Assembly: GCF_003994255.1 (NCBI RefSeq)
Contig: NZ_ML133851.1
Span: 558,001-622,000, forward strand
Origin: Brachybacterium paraconglomeratum
GTDB lineage: Bacteria; Actinomycetota; Actinomycetes; Actinomycetales; Dermabacteraceae
DNA: 64,000 bases
Direction: 5' to 3'
In this document: piece by piece, positions 9,168 to 17,728 of the stretch
Layout: the number at the start of each line of letters is the position of its first letter
How positions within the stretch are numbered: the first letter of the stretch is position 1
Translations under genes and position numbers: made by a program
Notes under the pieces: model-generated
Database searches by the model: none
Told to the model about the DNA's origin: nothing
The model's input: only the letters and a program-made list of their open reading frames with translations

Positions 9168-11276
9168 GTGTCGCAGAGTGTCTATATCGCCAGCCCGGAG
9201 GGGATGACCGGCAAGTCGATGGTGGCTTTCGGTCTGCTCGAAGCCCTCGCCTCCCGATCCGATCGCGTCGGGGTGTTCCGCCCCGTCGTGCGCTCGACGT
9301 CCACGCGCGACTACGCGGTGGACCTGCTCATCCGCCATCCCGCCGTCGACCAGGCCTACGAGGACGCGATCGGGGTGGACCACCAGCTGGTGCTGTCCGA
9401 TCCGGATGCCGCGCACGAGCGGATCCTCGCCCGCCATCGCGAGCTCGCCGAGCGCTACAGCGTGCTGGTCGTGCTCGGCTCGGACTACGACGACCTCGCC
9501 AACCCCACCGAGCTCGCCTTCAACGCCGAGGTCGCCGCCAACATGGGCGCGCCGGTGGTGGTGGTGCTCTCGGGGCTGGACCGCAGCCCGGACCAGATCG
9601 GGGCGCTCGCGGCGGTCGCCGTCGGCGAGTTCGGCGGTCACCATGCGATGCCGCTGGCCGTCATCGTCAACCGTGCCGAGGCCGCGTCCCTCGACGCCGT
9701 GCGCGAGGCCGTCTCGGCGAAGGTGCCCGGCGCGCTGGTCTCCGCGATCCCGGAGAACCCGGTGATCCTGGCACCGACGGTGCAGGAGCTGAAGGACGCG
9801 GTGGACGGCTCGCTGCTGATGGGCAATCCCGAGTGGCTCGAGCGCGTCTCCGTGGGCACGGTCATCGCGGCGATGAGCCTGCCCAACGTGCTCACCCGCC
9901 TCACCGAGAACTGCACCGTGATCGCCCCCGGCGACCGCTACGACCTGCTCCCCGGACTCGTCATGGCGCAGCAGTCGGGCACCTTCCCCGCGCTCTCCTC
10001 GATCGTGCTCACGGGCGGCTACGAGGTGCCCGAGGAGGTGGACCGGCTCATCTCCGGCGTGCAGCAGGACCTGCCGATCATCACCTCGGAGCTGTCCACC
10101 TTCGACACCGCGGTGCGGATCGCCCGCTCCCGCGGCCGGCTCAGCGCCGCGAGCGCGCAGAAGCTCGACGCGGCGCGGCGCGCGGTCGCCGAGCACCTGC
10201 CCACCGAGGAGCTGCTCTCCGCCCTCGAGGTGACGCGCAGCGAGGTGGTCACCCCGATGATGTTCGAGTTCGAGCTGCTGGCCCGCGCCCGCGGGGAGAA
10301 GAAGACGATCGTCCTGCCCGAGGGCGAGGACGAGCGGATCCTCGCCGCGGCGGAGTCGATCCTCGCCCGCGGCGTCGCGGACCTGGTGCTGCTCGGCGAG
10401 GAGAACACGATCCGCGCCAAGGCCTCCCAGCTCGGCCACGACATCTCCGAGGCGCGCGTGGTCTCCCCGCACGACCCGGAGCACGTCGAGCGCTACGCGG
10501 AGGAGTACGCGCGGCTGCGCGCCAAGAAGGGCGTGACCCTCGAGCAGGCCCGCTCGACGGTCCAGGACGTCTCCTACTTCGGCACGATGATGGTGCAGAT
10601 GGGCGAGGCCGACGGGATGGTCTCCGGCGCGGTCCACTCCACCGCCCACACGATCCGCCCGTCCTTCGAGATCATCAAGACCAGGCCCGGCGCGAAGATC
10701 GTCTCCTCGGTGTTCCTGATGGCGCTCGAGGACCGGGTGCTGGTCTACGGCGACTGCGCCGTGAACCCCGACCCCACCGCCGAGCAGCTCGCGGACATCG
10801 CTGTGCAGTCCGCGGCCACCGCCGCGCAGTTCGGCGTGGACCCGCGGATCGCGATGCTCTCCTACTCCACCGGCACCTCGGGCAGCGGCGCCGACGTGGA
10901 CAAGGTGCGCGAGGCGACCGAGCTGGTGCGCTCCTCCGACGCGTCGCTCGACGTGGAGGGTCCGATCCAGTACGACGCCGCGGTGGACGCCTCGGTCGCC
11001 AAGACCAAGCTGCCGGACTCCTCGGTCGCGGGCCGGGCGACGGTGTTCGTCTTCCCCGACCTCAACACCGGCAACAACACCTACAAGGCCGTGCAGCGCT
11101 CGGCCGGCGCGATCGCGATCGGCCCCGTCCTGCAGGGGCTGAACAAGCCGGTCAACGACCTCTCCCGCGGAGCGCTCGTGGACGACATCATCAACACCGT
11201 CGTGATCACAGCGATCCAGGCCCAGGCGGCCGACGCGGAGAACGCCTCGACGGAGCCGACGAAGGAGAACGCATGA
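9168..11276 (+). CDS. pta: Phosphate acetyltransferase, long form
   Basis: The 702-residue protein is the long actinobacterial Pta: an N-terminal P-loop-like/BioD-like domain (YIASPEGMTGKSMVAFGLLEAL), a central DRTGG-like regulatory domain, and a C-terminal catalytic domain from about residue 375 (KKTIVLPEGEDERIL, then SYSTGTSGSGADVDKVREA and VFVFPDLNTGNNTYKAVQR). It interconverts acetyl-CoA and acetyl phosphate. The GTG start at 9168 is leaderless. The stop codon overlaps the ackA start (ATGA), giving the standard pta-ackA operon for acetate overflow or assimilation. Confidence 0.96.
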   Translation: MSQSVYIASPEGMTGKSMVAFGLLEALASRSDRVGVFRPVVRSTSTRDYAVDLLIRHPAVDQAYEDAIGVDHQLVLSDPDAAHERILARHRELAERYSVLVVLGSDYDDLANPTELAFNAEVAANMGAPVVVVLSGLDRSPDQIGALAAVAVGEFGGHHAMPLAVIVNRAEAASLDAVREAVSAKVPGALVSAIPENPVILAPTVQELKDAVDGSLLMGNPEWLERVSVGTVIAAMSLPNVLTRLTENCTVIAPGDRYDLLPGLVMAQQSGTFPALSSIVLTGGYEVPEEVDRLISGVQQDLPIITSELSTFDTAVRIARSRGRLSAASAQKLDAARRAVAEHLPTEELLSALEVTRSEVVTPMMFEFELLARARGEKKTIVLPEGEDERILAAAESILARGVADLVLLGEENTIRAKASQLGHDISEARVVSPHDPEHVERYAEEYARLRAKKGVTLEQARSTVQDVSYFGTMMVQMGEADGMVSGAVHSTAHTIRPSFEIIKTRPGAKIVSSVFLMALEDRVLVYGDCAVNPDPTAEQLADIAVQSAATAAQFGVDPRIAMLSYSTGTSGSGADVDKVREATELVRSSDASLDVEGPIQYDAAVDASVAKTKLPDSSVAGRATVFVFPDLNTGNNTYKAVQRSAGAIAIGPVLQGLNKPVNDLSRGALVDDIINTVVITAIQAQAADAENASTEPTKENA

Positions 11277-12538
11277 CCACCTCCGCCCACGCCTCCTCCG
11301 ACAGCGCCGAGCATCCCCGGACGATCCCGGACGCCGCGACGGTGCTCGTGCTGAACTCGGGCTCCTCCTCGCTGAAGTTCCAGCTGCTGGACCCGATCGC
11401 GGAGGAGGTGTTCGCCTCCGGGATCGTCGAGCGGATCGGCCTGGACGACGGCGTCGCGCGGCTGGAGACTGGCTCGGTCACCCAGCCCTTCTCGGGCGAG
11501 GTGCCGAACCACGTCGTGGCCATGGAGGTGGTCATGCGGCTGTTCGAGCAGGCGGGGCTCTCCCTCGAGGAGGCGAACGTGGTGGCGGTCGGCCACCGCG
11601 TGGTGCAGGGCGGGGCGCGCTTCTCGGCCCCGAAGCTCATCGACTCCTGGGTGCGGGACCAGATCGCGGACCTCGGCGCGCTCGCGCCGCTGCACAACCC
11701 CGCGGCGGTCGACGGGATCGACGCGGCCCGCAAGCTGTTCCCCGCGATCCCGCATGTGGCCGTGTTCGACACCGCCTTCTTCACCTCCCTGCCGGAGGCG
11801 GCGCGCACCTATGCGCTGAACAAGCAGGTCGCCGACGAGTACCGGATCCGCCGCTACGGTGCCCACGGCACCAGCCACCGCTACGTCTCCGAGCAGGTCA
11901 CCGCGTACTTCGCCGCGCAGGGGAAGGACACCTCCGCGCTGCGCCAGATCGTGCTCCACCTCGGCAACGGCGCCTCCGCCTCGGCGGTGCGCGGCGGCGA
12001 GCCGATGGACACCTCCATGGGGCTCACCCCGCTCGAAGGCCTCGTGATGGGCACCCGCACCGGGGACATCGACCCGGCCGTGTACGCCCATCTCTCCCGC
12101 AGCGCAGGGATGGGCATCGACGAGATCGACACCCTGCTGAACAAGCGCTCCGGCATGCAGGGGCTGTGCGGGATGAGCGACTTCCGCGACATCACCGCCG
12201 CGATCCGCGACGGGAACCAGGACGCGGAGCTGGCGATGCAGGTGTACGTGCACCGGCTGCGCAAGTACGTCGGCTCCTACGCCTTCGTGCTCGGCGGCCT
12301 CGACGCGATCGCGTTCACCGCCGGGATCGGCGAGAACGTGCCGGAGGTGCGCGAGCGGGTGCTCTCCGGGCTCGAGGGCTTCGGGATCCGCCTGGACCCC
12401 GCCCGCAACGCCGAGCGTGCCAAGGGCGTCCGGGTCATCTCGGCCGACGACTCGCCCGTGACGGTGCTGATCGTCCCCACCGACGAGGAGCTCGCGATCG
12501 CGCAGCAGGCGCTGGAGGTCGCGCGCTCGAAGCGCTGA
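11273..12538 (+). CDS. ackA: Acetate kinase
   Basis: The 421-residue enzyme interconverts acetyl phosphate plus ADP with acetate plus ATP. ASKHA-fold signatures are visible: VLVLNSGSSSLKFQLL near the N-terminus, RRYGAHGTSHRYVSE, LHLGNGASASAVRGG, TPLEGLVMGTRTGDIDP and FTAGIGENVPEVRE. About 22 extra residues precede the usual N-terminus. The start overlaps the pta stop by ATGA, ensuring coupled synthesis with Pta. Confidence 0.97.
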   Translation: MTTSAHASSDSAEHPRTIPDAATVLVLNSGSSSLKFQLLDPIAEEVFASGIVERIGLDDGVARLETGSVTQPFSGEVPNHVVAMEVVMRLFEQAGLSLEEANVVAVGHRVVQGGARFSAPKLIDSWVRDQIADLGALAPLHNPAAVDGIDAARKLFPAIPHVAVFDTAFFTSLPEAARTYALNKQVADEYRIRRYGAHGTSHRYVSEQVTAYFAAQGKDTSALRQIVLHLGNGASASAVRGGEPMDTSMGLTPLEGLVMGTRTGDIDPAVYAHLSRSAGMGIDEIDTLLNKRSGMQGLCGMSDFRDITAAIRDGNQDAELAMQVYVHRLRKYVGSYAFVLGGLDAIAFTAGIGENVPEVRERVLSGLEGFGIRLDPARNAERAKGVRVISADDSPVTVLIVPTDEELAIAQQALEVARSKR

Positions 12539-12597
12539 GCAGGTCGAGCGGGCGGCGAGGTCGACCCGGCGGAGCACCGCCTCGCGCTCGCACGCGC

Positions 12598-13260
12598 TCA
12601 GGAGCTCGCGTCGGCGTCCGGGGCCTCGTCCTCGTCCAGCACGCTGGTCCCGCTCTCGTAGACGGAGGTCGGCGTGTAGACGCTGTAGGACGACGAGGTC
12701 GGGGTGTACAGCGAGCCGACGGCACGCTCGTCCGACGGCGCGGCCTCCGCCGACGCAGCGCCTGATGCCTCAGAATTCCTCGGCGCAGCAGTGGTCGGAG
12801 CAGCACCGGTCGGCGCAGCATCGGTCCCAGCGGCACCCGAGACGGCGGCGCTCGTCGGCACCGGGTCCGTCCGTGCGGCGTCGGGCGGGACGGCATCGGG
12901 AGTCACGGTCCGGGCGGCATCGGGACCGTCCGCCCCGGTCGCGCTCCGTGTCGCGGCGGCCGCGGCGAGCGCCGAGGCCGTCGCGGCGAGGCCCACGGCG
13001 CGGGCCGGTTCCTCCGGGCGCGGGGGTCGGGATCGCCCGGCCGGCCCGTCCTTCGCCGCAGCACCGGTGTCCGGCGAGTCCGTGCGAGTCCGCTGTACGC
13101 GGCGCACGGTCCGGGTCCGTGTGACGGACGAGCGGGGCTCCCGGCGAGCGGTCCCGATCCAGGAGTCGTCGCCGGGCTCCTCGTCCTTCGCGTTCAGGTG
13201 CTTGATGGCCGCGGCGAAGACCCCGACGACCACCAGCATCAGGACGAAGAATCCCTCCAT
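12598..13260 (-). CDS. Single-pass membrane protein with low-complexity domain and YTPT tail
   Basis: The 220-residue protein begins with one membrane segment (FFVLMLVVVGVFAAAIKHL) and continues as a basic then Ala/Thr/Pro/Asp-rich, probably disordered region. The C-terminal 40 residues contain LYTPTSSSYSVYTPTS and end in an acidic stretch. The same YTPT motif occurs near the C-terminus of the protein at 14727-15701. GGGGAG lies 5 bases before the ATG at 13260. No family is recognised. The repeated Tyr-Thr-Pro-Thr could be a kinase or docking site, which is speculation. Confidence 0.6.
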   Translation of the reverse strand: MEGFFVLMLVVVGVFAAAIKHLNAKDEEPGDDSWIGTARREPRSSVTRTRTVRRVQRTRTDSPDTGAAAKDGPAGRSRPPRPEEPARAVGLAATASALAAAAATRSATGADGPDAARTVTPDAVPPDAARTDPVPTSAAVSGAAGTDAAPTGAAPTTAAPRNSEASGAASAEAAPSDERAVGSLYTPTSSSYSVYTPTSVYESGTSVLDEDEAPDADASS

Positions 13261-13427
13261 CGTCGCTCCCCCTCGTCCGTCCACCACCGTCGGTCCGCAT
13301 CGCTGCGGAGCAGGCCCAGTGTGCCAGGCGCCGCCGCCGCGCGACAGGGCTCACTCGCACGACGGCGCTCTCGTCGAGCGCGACGAGCCGCCCCGGTCGG
13401 AGGGCGCCGGTCAGCCGCTTCGCTGGA

Positions 13428-13433
13428 TATCCT
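13428..13433 (+). promoter_or_regulatory. Possible -10 of the gene at 13468
   Basis: TATCCT lies about 34 bases before the ATG at 13468, which would give a short leader with the strong ribosome binding site GAGGGGGA. Confidence 0.35.
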
Positions 13434-13467
13434 GTGCTTCGCATCCATGCGTCCTGAGGGGGAACCG

Positions 13468-14037
13468 ATGACCTATCCGCCTGCCTACGGCCCTGCCCAC
13501 AGCTACGCCCCGGCCCCGCGCCGTCGCCGTCGTGGGGTGAAGCGCACTGTCTTCGGCGCGCTCGGGCTCGTCGCCAACGCCGTCGGGCTCGTCGTGATGC
13601 CGATCGTCGCGGCGCTCATCGGCAGTGCGATGGTCATCGCCGGGAACACCGAGATGACGCCGCTGGACCCCTCCGGGGACACCTTCCAGGCCTCCTCCTG
13701 GTCGATGTACACGATCGCCGCGCCTGCGGACGACCACGGCACGACGAGCTGCGAGATCGAGGGCGCGGACATCTCCGTCTCGCCGTCGGAGGCCCAGGAT
13801 GTCTCAGTGGGGAGCGTGGACGGCGAGCCCTATTACGACCTCTACGACGTGCAGGTCTACGGCGATCAGGAGGTGAGCGTGACCTGCACGGGCACCGAGG
13901 CCATCGCCCTCTGGGACGCGGGGATGGGAGGCATCCTGGTGAGCCTCGGGATCGGCGTGCTCCTGCCCGTGGTGCTCGGCCTCATCGCGCTGGTGATGAC
14001 GATCTGGGGGATCATCGCGCTGGTGCGCTCCGCCTGA
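13468..14037 (+). CDS. Two-pass membrane protein of unknown function
   Basis: The 189-residue protein has a short basic cytoplasmic N-terminus rich in Pro/Tyr/Arg, a transmembrane segment at about residues 25-55, an acidic extracytoplasmic domain of about 90 residues with two cysteines (in TTSCEIEG and VTCTG) that could form a disulfide, and a second transmembrane segment at the C-terminus. GAGGGGGA precedes the ATG at 13468 by 6 bases. I do not recognise a family; the architecture resembles small actinobacterial envelope proteins. Confidence 0.75.
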   Translation: MTYPPAYGPAHSYAPAPRRRRRGVKRTVFGALGLVANAVGLVVMPIVAALIGSAMVIAGNTEMTPLDPSGDTFQASSWSMYTIAAPADDHGTTSCEIEGADISVSPSEAQDVSVGSVDGEPYYDLYDVQVYGDQEVSVTCTGTEAIALWDAGMGGILVSLGIGVLLPVVLGLIALVMTIWGIIALVRSA

Positions 14038-14083
14038 GCTCCTGCGCCGAGGAGCCTGCAGCTCGAGATCTCGCAGGGATCCC

Positions 14084-14102
14084 GACGCGAGGAGCTCGCG
14101 TC
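14084..14102. terminator. Weak hairpin between convergent genes
   Basis: GACGCGAG and CTCGCGTC form an 8-bp stem with a 3-base loop between the gene ending at 14037 and the one ending at 14147. Confidence 0.35.
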
Positions 14103-14146
14103 GCGCAACGGCGCGGCAGTCCGTCGCAGGGGTGCCTCCTCGCCGC

Positions 14147-14730
14147 TCAGCCGAGGGGGTCCGTGGCGCGTCGCTGCGCGGCCTCGAGGCAGGCGACGGC
14201 CCAGCCCTGATGGTCGTGGACGAACTCGTCGCGCCAGGTGATGTGGAGCGCCTCCGCCATCTCCCAGCGGTGCTGCGCGCCGAGCTCGCGGAATGTCCCG
14301 CCGGGGATCCGCAGACGCTCCCGCTCCCTGTCGGCCTCCCCGTCGTGCACCGCACCCGGGAGATCCCTCGCGGAGGCGATGCGCTCGGAGCCCTCGGACC
14401 GTCCCGCTCCCTCGCCGTCACGGGCGCGGGAGCGAGCACGCCCCTCCTGCTCCGCGTCGCCTCCGTCGCGTCCGCGCGGCGGGGCCGACGCAGCAGGAGC
14501 AGGGGCACCTGGACCACGAGCCCCAGGGCGAGGGTGAGCGGGATCAGACCGGAGCCGAGGTCGACCACCCAGCGGATCGAGAACCCCAGCAGGCCCGGCC
14601 GCAGCGCCCAGTGGTCCTGGGAGGTGAGGATCCACAGCGCGAGGAAGAACGCGGCTGCGAACAGGAAGTAGCTGCGCCGCAGCTTCGCCTCGAGGCGCTT
14701 GTCCTCCTCGGTCATCTCCTCGTCGCTCAT
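14147..14730 (-). pseudogene. Membrane protein gene with probable frameshift
   Basis: From the ATG at 14730 the first 80 codons give MSDEEMTEEDKRLEAKLRRS, two good membrane segments and a basic stop-transfer. Downstream of about 14490 the protein-like frame changes: the frame ending at the TGA 14149-14147 reads WRDEFVHDHQGWAVACLEAAQRRA, which matches the C-terminal pattern of two other membrane proteins in this window (WREEYAHDEDAF at 21.7-22.5 kb and WHTRYETEGGARGFLE at 14.7-15.7 kb). Moving between the frames needs a single-base deletion or equivalent in the charged linker (about 14390-14490). The start overlaps the upstream gene by ATGA. It may be a true pseudogene, a sequencing error or, least likely, programmed frameshifting. 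Confidence 0.6.
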
Positions 14731-15701
14731 CGCCCCTCCTCCCGGTCGCCGTCGTCATCGGAGAGGTCGTCCGTCGCGTCCTCGCCGCCCTGTCCGGAGC
14801 TGTACAGGGTGGTGGGGGTGTAGACCGAGCCGATGTCGCCGGGGCTCCACAGCGCGTGATCGGATGCTGCCGGATCCGAGGAGACCGTCGCCTCCCCGCC
14901 GACAGGGGCGGACGCCTCGGGATCGGAAGGCACCGCGTCGGAGCGCTCGACGGGCGCGGACTCCCCCACCTCGGTCACCGTCGCTGCCGTCGCCGTCGCG
15001 GCCGCCGCCGCGGTCCCCGCCGCCCGGCGGACCTTCGTCGGCCCGTCCCGGCGTGCGCGCAGGATCTCGAGGAAGCCCCGCGCCCCGCCCTCGGTCTCGT
15101 AGCGGGTGTGCCAGGGCAGTCCGGCCTCGTCCGCGAGGCCTCGCAGCTCGGCGATCCCGAGCCCGAGCCCCTCCCCCGGCGCAGCACCGGCCACGCCGAT
15201 GCTGCCGTCGTCGGAGAAGACGAGGGAGCCGAGCCGGTCACGGCCCCGCCTCCCGGAGCGCGGCCTCCGGCCCCGGGCACCGCCCTCACGCGCGCGGCCC
15301 GTCCGGGAGTCCGTCGTGCCGGGGCGCGTCGCCCGGGCGTCGTCCGCGCGCGAATCGTCCTGCAGACGCCCGGCACCGGCGGCCTCGTCGTGCCGGGGCC
15401 GTCGGCCGAGCGCGACGGCAGCGGGCAGCACGGCCATGATCAGCACGAGCACCACGATCAGCAGCGGCACGAAGTCGTACCTCGCCCAGGAGGCGAGCCG
15501 ATGGAGCATGTCGAGGCCGGAGGCCTGCGCGCCGCTGCTCATCAGGGATGCGAGGAACCGGTGCAGGTACCAGCCCGGTGCCTCGTAGTCCGCACCGTGG
15601 AACGGCCCGTACAGCAGCAGCATCACGACGGCGACGCCGACGAGCCCGAGGCCGAGCACGATGAGCGGACGGCGACCCCTCCTCGCCGCGGGAGCTGTCA
15701 T
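14727..15701 (-). CDS. Membrane protein with W-x-x-x-Y domain and YTPT tail
   Basis: The 324-residue protein has two membrane segments (about residues 10-30 and 75-98), a highly charged linker, a conserved-looking block LVFSDDGSIGV...IAELRGLADEAGLPWHTRYE (about 165-205), then a long Ala/Thr/Glu/Pro region and a tail with GSVYTPTTLYSSG and acidic residues. The tail is shared with the protein at 12598-13260. The block resembles other membrane proteins in the window. It follows guaB3 by 13 bases and overlaps the next gene by ATGA, so it is probably co-transcribed with guaB3. Function is unknown. Confidence 0.7.
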   Translation of the reverse strand: MTAPAARRGRRPLIVLGLGLVGVAVVMLLLYGPFHGADYEAPGWYLHRFLASLMSSGAQASGLDMLHRLASWARYDFVPLLIVVLVLIMAVLPAAVALGRRPRHDEAAGAGRLQDDSRADDARATRPGTTDSRTGRAREGGARGRRPRSGRRGRDRLGSLVFSDDGSIGVAGAAPGEGLGLGIAELRGLADEAGLPWHTRYETEGGARGFLEILRARRDGPTKVRRAAGTAAAAATATAATVTEVGESAPVERSDAVPSDPEASAPVGGEATVSSDPAASDHALWSPGDIGSVYTPTTLYSSGQGGEDATDDLSDDDGDREEGR

Positions 15702-15714
15702 CCCCGTGGTCGTC

Positions 15715-16827
15715 TCAGACGGTGGTGACGACCTCGACCCGCTGGAACTCCTTGAGGTCGAGGTAGCCGGTGGTCGCCATCGCGTGGCGCAGCGCGCCGA
15801 CGAGGTTGGTGGTGCCGTCGGCGGAGATCGACGGGCCGAAGAGGATCTGCTCGAGCGGGGCGACGGTCCCGACGGGGACGCGGTGGCCGCGGGTGAGCGT
15901 GGGGTGGTGCGCCTCGCTGCCCCAGTGGTGGCCGCGGCCGGGCGCCTCCTCGGCGCGGGCCAGGGCCGCGCCGACCATCAGGCCGTCGGCGCCGCAGGCG
16001 ATCGCCTTGACCAGGTCGCCGCTGCGGCCCAGGCCGCCGTCGGCGATGACGTGCACGTAGCGGCCGCCGGACTCGTCCATGTAGTCGCGGCGGGCGGCGG
16101 CGACGTCGGCGACGGCGCTGGCCAGCGGGACCTGGATGCCGAGGGTCTCGCGGGTGGTCTGCGAGGCGCCGCCGCCGAAGCCGACGAGCACGCCCGCGGC
16201 GCCGGTGCGCATCAGGTGCAGGGCCGCGGTGTAGGTCGCGCAGCCACCGACGATGACGGGGACGTCGAGCTCGTAGATGAACCGCTTGAGGTTCAGCGGC
16301 TCGCGGCCGGTGGAGACGTGCTCGGCGGAGACGGTGGTGCCGCGGATGAAGAACAGATCCACGCCCGCGTCCACGACCGTCTTCCAGTGCTCCTGGGTGC
16401 GCTGCGGGGAGAGGGAGCCGGCCGCGGTCACGCCCGCGTCGCGCAGCTGCTGGATGCGGTCGCGGATCAGTTCGGGCTTGATCGGCTCCTCGTAGACTCT
16501 GCGCATCACCTCGACCACGCCCTCCTCGGAGGCGGCGGCGATCCGGTCGAACTGCGCGGAGGGGTCCTCGTAGCGGGTCCACAGCCCCTCGAGATCCAGC
16601 ACGCCGAGTCCGCCGTGCTCGCCGAGCGCGATCGCGGTCTCCGGGGACATCAGGGAGTCCATCGGGGCGGCGAAGATCGGGATGTCGAAGTGGTAGGCGT
16701 CCACCTGCCAGGCGGTGGAGACGTCCTCCGGGTCCCGGGTGCGTCGGGAGGGGACCACCGCCACGTCGTCGAAGCTGTAGCTGCGGCGTCCCCGCTTGTT
16801 GCGGCCGATCTCGATCTCGCTCATCAC
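15715..16827 (-). CDS. guaB3: GuaB3 family IMP dehydrogenase-related protein
   Basis: The protein has about 370 residues and the IMPDH/GMP reductase TIM barrel without CBS domains: YSFDDVAVVPSRRT, IPIFAAPMDSLMS, GGLGVLDLEGLW, VIADGGLGRSGDLVKAIACGADGLMVGAAL. This is the GuaB3 family found beside GuaB in actinobacteria; cyanobacterial members have been reported as GMP reductases. The loop that holds the catalytic cysteine in IMPDH reads FGGGASQTTRE here, without cysteine. The GTG at 16827 lies 7 bases after TAGACT (leaderless); an ATG follows immediately at 16824. Confidence 0.9.
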   Translation of the reverse strand: MMSEIEIGRNKRGRRSYSFDDVAVVPSRRTRDPEDVSTAWQVDAYHFDIPIFAAPMDSLMSPETAIALGEHGGLGVLDLEGLWTRYEDPSAQFDRIAAASEEGVVEVMRRVYEEPIKPELIRDRIQQLRDAGVTAAGSLSPQRTQEHWKTVVDAGVDLFFIRGTTVSAEHVSTGREPLNLKRFIYELDVPVIVGGCATYTAALHLMRTGAAGVLVGFGGGASQTTRETLGIQVPLASAVADVAAARRDYMDESGGRYVHVIADGGLGRSGDLVKAIACGADGLMVGAALARAEEAPGRGHHWGSEAHHPTLTRGHRVPVGTVAPLEQILFGPSISADGTTNLVGALRHAMATTGYLDLKEFQRVEVVTTV

Positions 16828-16834
16828 ACCGGGG

Positions 16835-16840
16835 AGTCTA
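16835..16840 (-). promoter_or_regulatory. -10 hexamer of guaB3 (leaderless start)
   Basis: TAGACT on the minus strand is followed by 7 bases and GTG at 16827, the same hexamer and spacing as guaA. Confidence 0.5.
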
Positions 16841-16896
16841 CCGATCCCGGGGACCGCGGCGGGCCGGCCGCCGGGGAGGGACACCGCCCCGGATCG

Positions 16897-17607
16897 TCAC
16901 AGCGGCCAGGCGGTGTTCACGTCCGGGGTCCTGCCCTTCTTCGTGAGCCACTCGTTCATTCCCTCGGCCCAGCGCCCATGCCAGCCCACCTGCTCGCGGT
17001 GGAGCTCCGCGAGGGCGGAGGAGGCGACCTGCGGGTACTTCGCGGCGATCGCGCGGACCACGTCCAGGGTGGCGGAGACGTCGACGTCGGCGGTGTGGAG
17101 GCGACCGTCCTGCTCGAGGCCGTAGTGGGCGAGGACGTCGGTGAGGGTGCGCTTGCCCTTGCGGTAGCGGTCCACGCCGCGGTCGATGACGAGCCCGTCG
17201 ATCACGGGCGCGATGTCGTGGCCGAGCCGCTGGACGAGCGTGGGCAGGCCCCGGCGGGTCAGCTCGTTCTCGAGGATCGCCAGGTCGAAGCCGATGTTGA
17301 AGGCGACCAGCGGCACGTCCTTCCCGAGCGCCTCGACGATCATGCCCGCGACCTCGTCGAGCGCCTCGGCGGGCTGCATGCCGTGCTCGCGGGCGTGCTC
17401 GGTGCTGATCCCGTGCACGCGCTGGGCGGGCTCGGGGATCTCCACCCCCGGGTCGATCAGCCAGGTCGCGACGGTCTCGTTCTCGCGGCCGGGGCCGACG
17501 GAGTGCACGAGCGCGACCGTGACGATCCGGTCCCGCTCGACGTTCGTGCCGGTGGTCTCGGTGTCGAAGCCCAGCAGCGGGGCGTCGATCCAGGAGGGGG
17601 TGCTCAT
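16897..17607 (-). CDS. DEDDh 3'-5' exonuclease (DnaQ/epsilon type)
   Basis: The 236-residue protein has the Exo I motif FDTETTG at residues 14-20, Exo II around FNIGFDLAILENEL and the Exo III His-x4-Asp in HTADVDVSATLDV, so all catalytic acids and the histidine are present. It lacks the helicase or BRCT domains of larger DnaQ relatives. It is likely a stand-alone exonuclease trimming DNA or RNA ends; the substrate cannot be told. The ATG at 17607 is 7 bases after TAGTCT (leaderless), so it has its own promoter upstream of guaB3's neighbourhood. Confidence 0.9.
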   Translation of the reverse strand: MSTPSWIDAPLLGFDTETTGTNVERDRIVTVALVHSVGPGRENETVATWLIDPGVEIPEPAQRVHGISTEHAREHGMQPAEALDEVAGMIVEALGKDVPLVAFNIGFDLAILENELTRRGLPTLVQRLGHDIAPVIDGLVIDRGVDRYRKGKRTLTDVLAHYGLEQDGRLHTADVDVSATLDVVRAIAAKYPQVASSALAELHREQVGWHGRWAEGMNEWLTKKGRTPDVNTAWPL

Positions 17608-17614
17608 GCCCTCA

Positions 17615-17620
17615 AGACTA
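17615..17620 (-). promoter_or_regulatory. -10 hexamer of the exonuclease gene (leaderless start)
   Basis: TAGTCT on the minus strand, 7 bases, then ATG at 17607. Confidence 0.5.
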
Positions 17621-17728
17621 GAGCCCGGCGCCCGTGGTCCGTCCCGCACGGCGAGCGCTGTGGACGTGAGGGCCGTGGGGAGGAATGATCACGGGGCACG
17701 CCCCGCTTCCCGACCTCGAGGAGACCCG

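Noticed and set aside
8957-12538. A long frame running through pta in another frame and into ackA in frame
   Set aside because: The pta portion is out of frame and Arg-rich; only the final part corresponds to ackA, which has its own ATGA start.
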